In this document: one piece after another, positions 41,590 to 46,239 of the stretch
How the letters are laid out: each line of letters begins with the position of its first letter
Position numbering within the stretch: position 1 is the first letter of the stretch
NCBI GenBank assembly: GCA_002309295.1
Contig: DBXF01000029.1
Coordinates: forward strand, 42,743 to 88,981
DNA from: Bacteroidales bacterium UBA1219
GTDB taxonomy: Bacteria; Bacteroidota; Bacteroidia; Bacteroidales; P3
Length of the DNA: 46,239 nucleotides
Reading direction: 5' to 3'
The notes under the pieces: model-generated
Told to the model about the DNA's origin: nothing
Databases searched by the model: none
The model's input: only the letters and a program-made list of their open reading frames with translations
Translations under genes and position numbers: made by a program

Positions 41590-43527
41590 ATGCGTTTGAG
41601 TGTTGTCATAGTAAACTACAACGTGAAGTTCTTTTTGGAACAGTGCCTCAACTCGGTGTTTGAGGCGGCCAAAGGGATGGATGCCGAAGTGTGGGTGGTC
41701 GACAACAACTCCGTGGACGGCTCGGTGGCGATGCTGAAAGAGAAATTTCCGCAGGTGCGGCTTATCGCCAACACTGAAAATCTCGGTTTTGCCAAAGCTA
41801 ACAATCAGGCACTCAGGCAAGTAACTGGTGAATATGTGCTTCTCCTCAATCCCGACACCCTTGTAGAGAACGACACCTTTGCAAAATGCGTGGACTTTAT
41901 GGATGCCCACCCCGACTGCGGTGGACTTGGCGTGAAGATGATAAACGGCGAAGGGGAGTACCTGCCCGAAAGCAAACGCGGTTTTCCCACCCCGAAGGTG
42001 GCTTTTTACAAGATTTCGGGACTGATAAAGCTGTTTCCGCGTTCGCCGAAATTCGCACATTACTACCTCGGTCACCTGAGTCCCGACCAAACCGCTGAAA
42101 TAGAGATACTTTCGGGCGCTTTCCTGATGACACGCAAAGAGGTGCTCGACAAAATAGGCCTGCTCGACGAGACATTTTTCATGTACGGCGAGGACATCGA
42201 TTTTTCGTACAGAATACTGCAAGGCGGCTACAAAAACTACTACCTGCCCGCCACGCGAATCATCCACTACAAGGGCGAAAGCACCAAAAAAGGCAGCCTC
42301 AACTACGTTTACACTTTCTACAACGCCATGGCCATTTTCACGCAGAAACATTTCTCACAATCCGACGCCAAGATTTTCACTCTCGGAATTAAATTGGCGA
42401 TTTGGGCAAGGGCGTCGCTGTCGTTCTGTAAACGATTGGTTAGCAATATAATAGTGCCGTTGCTCGATTTTATCTGCATCTACCTCGGTTTCTTTTTGAT
42501 AAAAAACCTGTGGGCCACCTTCAAAGCCAACGACATAAGCTATTACCCGCCTGAATACACCTATCTGATAATGCCCGCCTACGTGCTTCTGTGGCTGCTG
42601 TGCGTGTTTTTGTACGGCGGTTACCGCAAGCCCGTCAATCTGCTGAAGATAGTGAAAGGTCTGGCAGTGGGAACGGCTACTTTGCTGATTTTCTATTCGT
42701 TACTCGACGAGACGCAACGCTACTCCCGTGCCCTGATACTGCTCGGTGCAGTGTGGGCGGCGGTTTCTACGCTTTCGTTGAGGGGGATACTGCATCTGCT
42801 TCGCATAAAGGGTTACAGCCTTTCGGCGGACAAGAGCAAGGCATACCTTATCGTCGGCGATGGCGATGAGACCCAGCGTGTTAGCGAACTATTCGGTACA
42901 CTGGGAATCGCACCTTCGTTTATGGGCAAGGTGAGTCTGGAAAAAACCGACGACAGCCGTTTTGTCGGCGATGTGTCGCAGATTGGCGACTTGGTGCGGT
43001 TTTACAAGATAAACGAGGTGGTGTTCTGTGCCAAAAACCTTCAACCTCAGGAGATTATAACACTGATGACCTCGTTGCAGGACAGCAACCTCGATTACAA
43101 GATTGTGCCGCAGGAGAGTCAGTTTGTGATAGGCAGCGGCGACATCTATTCCGCCGAGGACGCTTACGCCATAAGAATCAAGACGTTGGCACTTCCGCGC
43201 AAGCGCACCCAGAAACGTGTATTCGACTTTGTGTCGGCCTTTGTGGTGCTGCTGTTCTCGCCTGTTCTTTGGCTGTTCCAGCGTAACAAGAAAGGCTTCT
43301 TCGGCAAAGTGTTTTCGGTGCTTGTGGGCAAAAAAACATGGGTGGGCTACGGCAAGACCGTCGAAAAACAGGTGTTGCCACAGATAAAGCCTTGTGTGAT
43401 ACCCGTTTGCGGCATCGACGAAAGTCAGCGCATTGCCGACTGCCGTCATTTCAACAATATGTATGTGCGCAACTACCGCACAAGCACCGACTTGCTGGTG
43501 CTGCTGCGTAATCTGCGAAAGGTATGA
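41590..43527 (+). CDS. GT2 glycosyltransferase fused to a sugar-transferase-like membrane module
   Basis: This 645-residue protein begins with a complete GT2 rhamnosyltransferase-type domain (1-~260: LSVVIVNYNVKFFLEQCLNS, DNNSVDGSV, EYVLLLNPDTLVE, FMYGEDIDFSYRI). Several transmembrane segments (about 285-400) follow, then a Rossmann-like CoA-binding domain (AYLIVGDGDETQRVSELFG, about 420-520) as in WcaJ-type polyprenyl-phosphate sugar transferases. The last 110 residues start like the sugar-transferase domain (KRTQKRVFDFVSAFVVLLFSP) but lack its catalytic core and end with NMYVRNYRTSTDLLVLLRNL. It probably builds a surface glycan at the inner membrane. Linker and acceptor are unknown. Confidence 0.85.
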   Translation: MRLSVVIVNYNVKFFLEQCLNSVFEAAKGMDAEVWVVDNNSVDGSVAMLKEKFPQVRLIANTENLGFAKANNQALRQVTGEYVLLLNPDTLVENDTFAKCVDFMDAHPDCGGLGVKMINGEGEYLPESKRGFPTPKVAFYKISGLIKLFPRSPKFAHYYLGHLSPDQTAEIEILSGAFLMTRKEVLDKIGLLDETFFMYGEDIDFSYRILQGGYKNYYLPATRIIHYKGESTKKGSLNYVYTFYNAMAIFTQKHFSQSDAKIFTLGIKLAIWARASLSFCKRLVSNIIVPLLDFICIYLGFFLIKNLWATFKANDISYYPPEYTYLIMPAYVLLWLLCVFLYGGYRKPVNLLKIVKGLAVGTATLLIFYSLLDETQRYSRALILLGAVWAAVSTLSLRGILHLLRIKGYSLSADKSKAYLIVGDGDETQRVSELFGTLGIAPSFMGKVSLEKTDDSRFVGDVSQIGDLVRFYKINEVVFCAKNLQPQEIITLMTSLQDSNLDYKIVPQESQFVIGSGDIYSAEDAYAIRIKTLALPRKRTQKRVFDFVSAFVVLLFSPVLWLFQRNKKGFFGKVFSVLVGKKTWVGYGKTVEKQVLPQIKPCVIPVCGIDESQRIADCRHFNNMYVRNYRTSTDLLVLLRNLRKV

Positions 43528-43586
43528 TTGAACGTGAATTAATAATATATATAATTGTTTGATTGACAGAAAGATTGTGGTTGTTC

Positions 43587-43648
43587 TTTTACATATAATT
43601 GCCACGAATTGACCAAAAATTAATGGCAAATTTGATGGTAATTCGTGT
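43587..43648. repeat. 62-bp direct repeat, copy 1 (upstream of umuD -7 box)
   Basis: It reads TTTTACATATAATTGCCACG at its left end and GGTAATTCGTGT at its right end. CACGAATT-g-ACC and GGT-AATTCGTG inside it form an imperfect inverted repeat around an AT-rich loop. Identity to copy 2 is 57 of 62 by eye. Confidence 0.85.
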
Positions 43649-43663
43649 TGAAGTTCACAATAA

Positions 43664-43671
43664 TATATTTG
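43664..43671 (+). promoter_or_regulatory. -7 box of umuDC, between the two 62-bp repeats
   Basis: TATATTTG matches TAnnTTTG, 16 bp after repeat copy 1 ends. No TTTG stands at normal spacing (nearest at 43631, inside the repeat, is too far), so the -33 region overlaps copy 1. Confidence 0.6.
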
Positions 43672-43722
43672 CAATTGATTCATTAATAGGTGTAAATAAT
43701 AAGGGCGATTATAATCAATATG

Positions 43723-43784
43723 TTTTACATGTAATTGCCATGAATTGACCAAAAATTAATGGCTAATTATATGGTAATTCGTGT
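43723..43784. repeat. 62-bp direct repeat, copy 2 (in the umuD leader)
   Basis: Same orientation as copy 1, 136 bp downstream. It begins TTTTACATGTAATTGCCATG and ends GGTAATTCGTGT. The five differences from copy 1 leave the inverted-repeat arms nearly intact (one C to T gives a G-T pair). Confidence 0.85.
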
Positions 43785-43815
43785 AAAAAAATATTAGATG
43801 TTTTGAAAAGTATAG

Positions 43816-44253
43816 ATGTCGAAAATTCATATCATAAAAGGGGAGTTTGAGAAGTCGTTGGAGTTGCAGCTGGCCAATTCCATCAAGGCGGGATTTCCGT
43901 CGCCTGCCGAGGACTACCGTCACGACAGCCTGGATTTCAACCGCGATCTGATAAAGCATCCCGAAGCCACTTTCTACGGCCGCGTCGACGGCGACAGCAT
44001 GGTGGAGGCGGGCATCAACGACGGCGACATCGCCATTATCGACCGCTCCGTGGAACCCGAAGACGGCGACGTGATTGTGGCGTTTGTCAACAACGAATTC
44101 ACAATCAAATATTTGGACCTTTCGCACAAAGCCGACGGATATATCGAGCTGCGTCCCGCCAACGCCAATTACAAGCCCATCCGCATCCACGACACCGACA
44201 ATTTCGAGGTGTGGGGCGTGGTGGTGTGGACCATTCACAACTGGAAGAAATAG
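43816..44253 (+). CDS. umuD: UmuD-like S24 self-cleaving subunit of DNA polymerase V
   Basis: This 145-residue LexA/UmuD-family protein has the self-cleavage site A25-G26 (KAGFPSPAEDY, as in E. coli UmuD C24-G25), nucleophile S61 (DGDSM) and general-base lysine K98 (FTIKYL). After RecA-stimulated cleavage the C-terminal part forms polymerase V with UmuC. There is no DNA-binding domain, so it is not LexA. It ends 2 bp before umuC. Its upstream region has a -7 box flanked by two copies of a 62-bp repeat, a likely control region. Confidence 0.93.
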   Translation: MSKIHIIKGEFEKSLELQLANSIKAGFPSPAEDYRHDSLDFNRDLIKHPEATFYGRVDGDSMVEAGINDGDIAIIDRSVEPEDGDVIVAFVNNEFTIKYLDLSHKADGYIELRPANANYKPIRIHDTDNFEVWGVVVWTIHNWKK

Positions 44254-44255
44254 TT

Positions 44256-45551
44256 ATGTACGGCATCATCGACTGCGATAACTGCTATGTGTCGTGCGAA
44301 CGGGTGTTCCGTCCCGACCTCGAAGGCAAGCCCGTGGTGGTGCTTTCCAACAACGACGGCTGCATTGTGGCGCGCAGCAACGAGGCTAAGAAACTGGGTA
44401 TCAAGGCGGGACTGCCTTTTTTTCAGCTTGCACAGCAGTTCCCCGACCAGAAAATCGCCGTCTTTTCGAGCAACTACGAGCTTTACGGCGAACTCACCGC
44501 CCGTGTGGTGGAGATTGTCCGTCAGGAGGCTCCGCAGTATTTCCGCTACTCTATCGACGAGTGTTTTGTGCGTCTCGACGCGATGGGCGACGCCGACCTG
44601 AAACAGTGGGGAGAGGCCCTGCACCGCCGTGTGCGTCGCTCGGTGGGGATGCCCGTAAGCATTGGCATTGCGCCGACAAAGACCTTGGCCAAGGTGGCGA
44701 GTCATTTCGCAAAACGGCATTCGGGGTACCGACATTGTTGCTATATCGACAGTGATGAAAAACGTCGCAAGGCGTTGAAACTCTTTCCGATAGAAGATGT
44801 GTGGGGGATAGGCGGCCGTTACACCGCCAAGCTGAAACGTTACGGCGTGAACACCGCCTACGACTTCGCCTCGAAGCCCAAGGAGTGGGTGCGGGCAGCT
44901 TTCGGCAATATCGTGGTGGAACGCACTTGGGCGGAGCTCAACGGCATCGACTGTATCGCCGACGAGGCCATGGCCGCGAAGAAAAGCATCTGCACCAGCC
45001 GCAGTTTCAACGGAATGATCACCGACCTCGACACCCTGCGCACCCACGTGAGCAACTACGCCGCGCGCTGCGCCGAGAAACTGCGTGCGCAGAACACCGT
45101 GGCGTCGGTGGTGGGAGTGTTTGTCAACACCAACTTTTTCCGCGACGACCTGCCTCAGTACCAGCAGTTTGCGGAGCTCACATTGCCCACGCCCACCAGC
45201 TCGGCCATCACCATAGTGAAAGCCGCCGGCGACCTGCTGGCAAGTATCTACAAACCCGGCTACCATTACAAAAAGGCTGGGGTGATAGTGATGGGAATAG
45301 GCGCGGCCTCGCCGATACAGCTTAACTTGTTCGACATCAACGCGGAGCAGTTCCAACGACTGAAAAAACTCGACGCCGTGGTGGACCGCATCAACCGCCT
45401 GCACGGCACCGAGACGGTGATTCTCGGCTCGCAGCAGTACGCCACCCGCGACGGCAACGGCAAAGCCGATGTGTTCGCCAACGCCATCAAGCACGACTTC
45501 CGCAGCAAAAACCCCACCACAAGGTGGAATGATATTATTAGGCTTAAGTGA
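44256..45551 (+). CDS. umuC: UmuC-like Y-family DNA polymerase, translesion
   Basis: This 431-residue polymerase has the Y-family catalytic acids D6 (GIIDCDNCYVSCE) and D-E in YSIDECFVRLD, the palm/finger segment VVLSNNDGCIVARSNEAKKLGI, helix-hairpin-helix (EDVWGIGGRYTAKLKRYGV), the little-finger domain, and a C-terminal DUF4113 segment (GNGKADVFANAI). With UmuD' it copies past lesions at the cost of accuracy. The ATG at 44256 is chosen because it directly begins the conserved MYGIIDCDNCYVSCE; an upstream in-frame start overlaps umuD. It is co-transcribed with umuD. Confidence 0.95.
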   Translation: MYGIIDCDNCYVSCERVFRPDLEGKPVVVLSNNDGCIVARSNEAKKLGIKAGLPFFQLAQQFPDQKIAVFSSNYELYGELTARVVEIVRQEAPQYFRYSIDECFVRLDAMGDADLKQWGEALHRRVRRSVGMPVSIGIAPTKTLAKVASHFAKRHSGYRHCCYIDSDEKRRKALKLFPIEDVWGIGGRYTAKLKRYGVNTAYDFASKPKEWVRAAFGNIVVERTWAELNGIDCIADEAMAAKKSICTSRSFNGMITDLDTLRTHVSNYAARCAEKLRAQNTVASVVGVFVNTNFFRDDLPQYQQFAELTLPTPTSSAITIVKAAGDLLASIYKPGYHYKKAGVIVMGIGAASPIQLNLFDINAEQFQRLKKLDAVVDRINRLHGTETVILGSQQYATRDGNGKADVFANAIKHDFRSKNPTTRWNDIIRLK

Positions 45552-45582
45552 TTAGTGATTAGTGATTAGTGATTGGTGATTA
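45547..45582. repeat. Tandem AGTGATT heptamer array
   Basis: About five head-to-tail copies of AGTGATT (the last ones degenerate) start at the umuC stop codon. The pattern resembles the GTGAATG array at 7911-7934. Confidence 0.75.
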
Positions 45583-45757
45583 GTTAGTGAACTGTGAACT
45601 GATTGGTGGTTGGTTTATTCACTCCTTAACAACTTCACTCCTTAACATTTTATATGGTTTTTACGCAACAAAAGACGATTTTTTCCGTTTATATATAGAT
45701 GTACGGTTGGAAAATCCGGCCGAAAAATTCAAACATTAATTAAAAACACATAACAAA

Positions 45758-46239
45758 ATGAAGATTTATAACAAAATGTTGGCCGAGTGTTTCGGCACTT
45801 TCTGGTTAGTTCTTGGCGGTTGCGGAACCGCTTTGTTTGCAGGCGCTTACGTCGGTTTCCTCGGCGTGGCAATAGCCTTCGGTCTTACTGTTATCGCTAT
45901 GGCCTACGGCATCGGTCATGTGAGCGGCGCGCACCTCAATCCTGCCGTTAGTTTCGGTGTTTTCGTGAACGGACGTATGTCGTTCAAAGACATGCTGCTG
46001 TACTGGGTGGCACAGATTGTCGGCGCTATCATTGCCGGCGCCGTGCTGCTGGTTATCTGGAAGACCTGCGGACTAGGCAACACCGGTGTGTTTGCCGCCA
46101 ACGGTTTCGGAGCCGAATTCCAAGCCGCTGCTGGCGAGAACTACGCCGCTATCAGCTGCGGAGGCGCTTTCCTCGTTGAGGCACTGCTCACCTTCGTGTT
46201 CCTGATGGTGATACTCGGCGCCACCGACGAGCGCAGCAA
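45758..46239 (+). CDS. aqpZ: Aquaporin, AqpZ-like (3' end outside window)
   Basis: The 160 visible residues start MKIYNKMLAECFGTFWLVLG, a typical MIP-family first helix with the conserved AE and GT residues. The first NPA box is intact (SGAHLNPAVSFGV). The second NPA box would lie beyond the window. A water channel of the AqpZ type is the best call; residues distinguishing water from glycerol channels in the second half are not visible. No clear TAnnTTTG promoter is seen in the 206-bp spacer, which holds a heptamer array and word-like AT-rich repeats. Confidence 0.92.
   Translation, partial: MKIYNKMLAECFGTFWLVLGGCGTALFAGAYVGFLGVAIAFGLTVIAMAYGIGHVSGAHLNPAVSFGVFVNGRMSFKDMLLYWVAQIVGAIIAGAVLLVIWKTCGLGNTGVFAANGFGAEFQAAAGENYAAISCGGAFLVEALLTFVFLMVILGATDERS

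Noticed and set aside
43816..44253. LexA repressor
   Set aside because: It has the self-cleavage and Ser-Lys residues but no N-terminal DNA-binding domain, and is directly followed by umuC.

Overview
The window is a chromosomal segment of a member of the Bacteroidota, most likely an anaerobic Bacteroidales. The signs are promoters of the TTTG / TAnnTTTG type, weak or absent Shine-Dalgarno sites, a GldH-family lipoprotein, many SPII lipoproteins with acidic surface-export-like signals after the cysteine, a TonB-family protein with the Cys-rich N-terminus common in this order, and an electron-bifurcating [FeFe] hydrogenase. The species cannot be named from the sequence.

Layout. 1-2.9 kb (+): end of hydB, then hydA and hydC, closed by a strong terminator. 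2.9-4.5 kb: a small AT-rich accessory patch with two unrecognised genes set among palindromic repeats. 4.5-7.9 kb (-): asd-gldH-uvrC. 8.1-14.6 kb (-): a HAD phosphatase, a polyprenyl-type glycosyltransferase, a signal-peptide beta-barrel protein and a 1024-residue TPR protein. 14.8-16.0 kb (-): a NamZ/DUF1343 exo-muramidase lipoprotein. 16.2-20.3 kb (+): five lipoprotein genes; the first three share a leader design and the second and third are clear partial duplicates. 20.3-23.5 kb (+): EnvC-type factor and ABC-F ATPase. 23.9-26.3 kb (+): a zinc-ribbon lipoprotein translationally coupled to an S41 (CtpA-type) peptidase. 26.4-28.5 kb (+): arginine deiminase and a TonB-like protein. 28.7-34.2 kb (+): DUF2723/TMEM260-type transferase, DUF5715 peptidase-like protein, MtaB. 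34.4-38.1 kb (-): a compact AT-rich type III restriction-modification operon. 38.8-43.5 kb (+): asparaginase, heptose-7-phosphate kinase, ZIP transporter and a fused glycosyltransferase. 43.8-45.6 kb (+): umuDC. 45.8 kb to the end: aquaporin, cut by the window edge.

Functional themes are fermentative H2 metabolism (hydABC), cell-envelope construction and remodelling (NamZ, EnvC, DUF5715, glycosyltransferases, heptose kinase, outer-membrane barrel, lipoproteins), and genome defence or damage tolerance (type III RM, UvrC, UmuDC). The most unusual material is non-coding: hairpin repeats whose stems covary between copies, GGATTACAAATCC palindromes, a pair of 62-bp repeats bracketing the umuD promoter, and word-like low-complexity AT-rich spacers. 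No tRNA, rRNA, CRISPR array or transposase gene was found.
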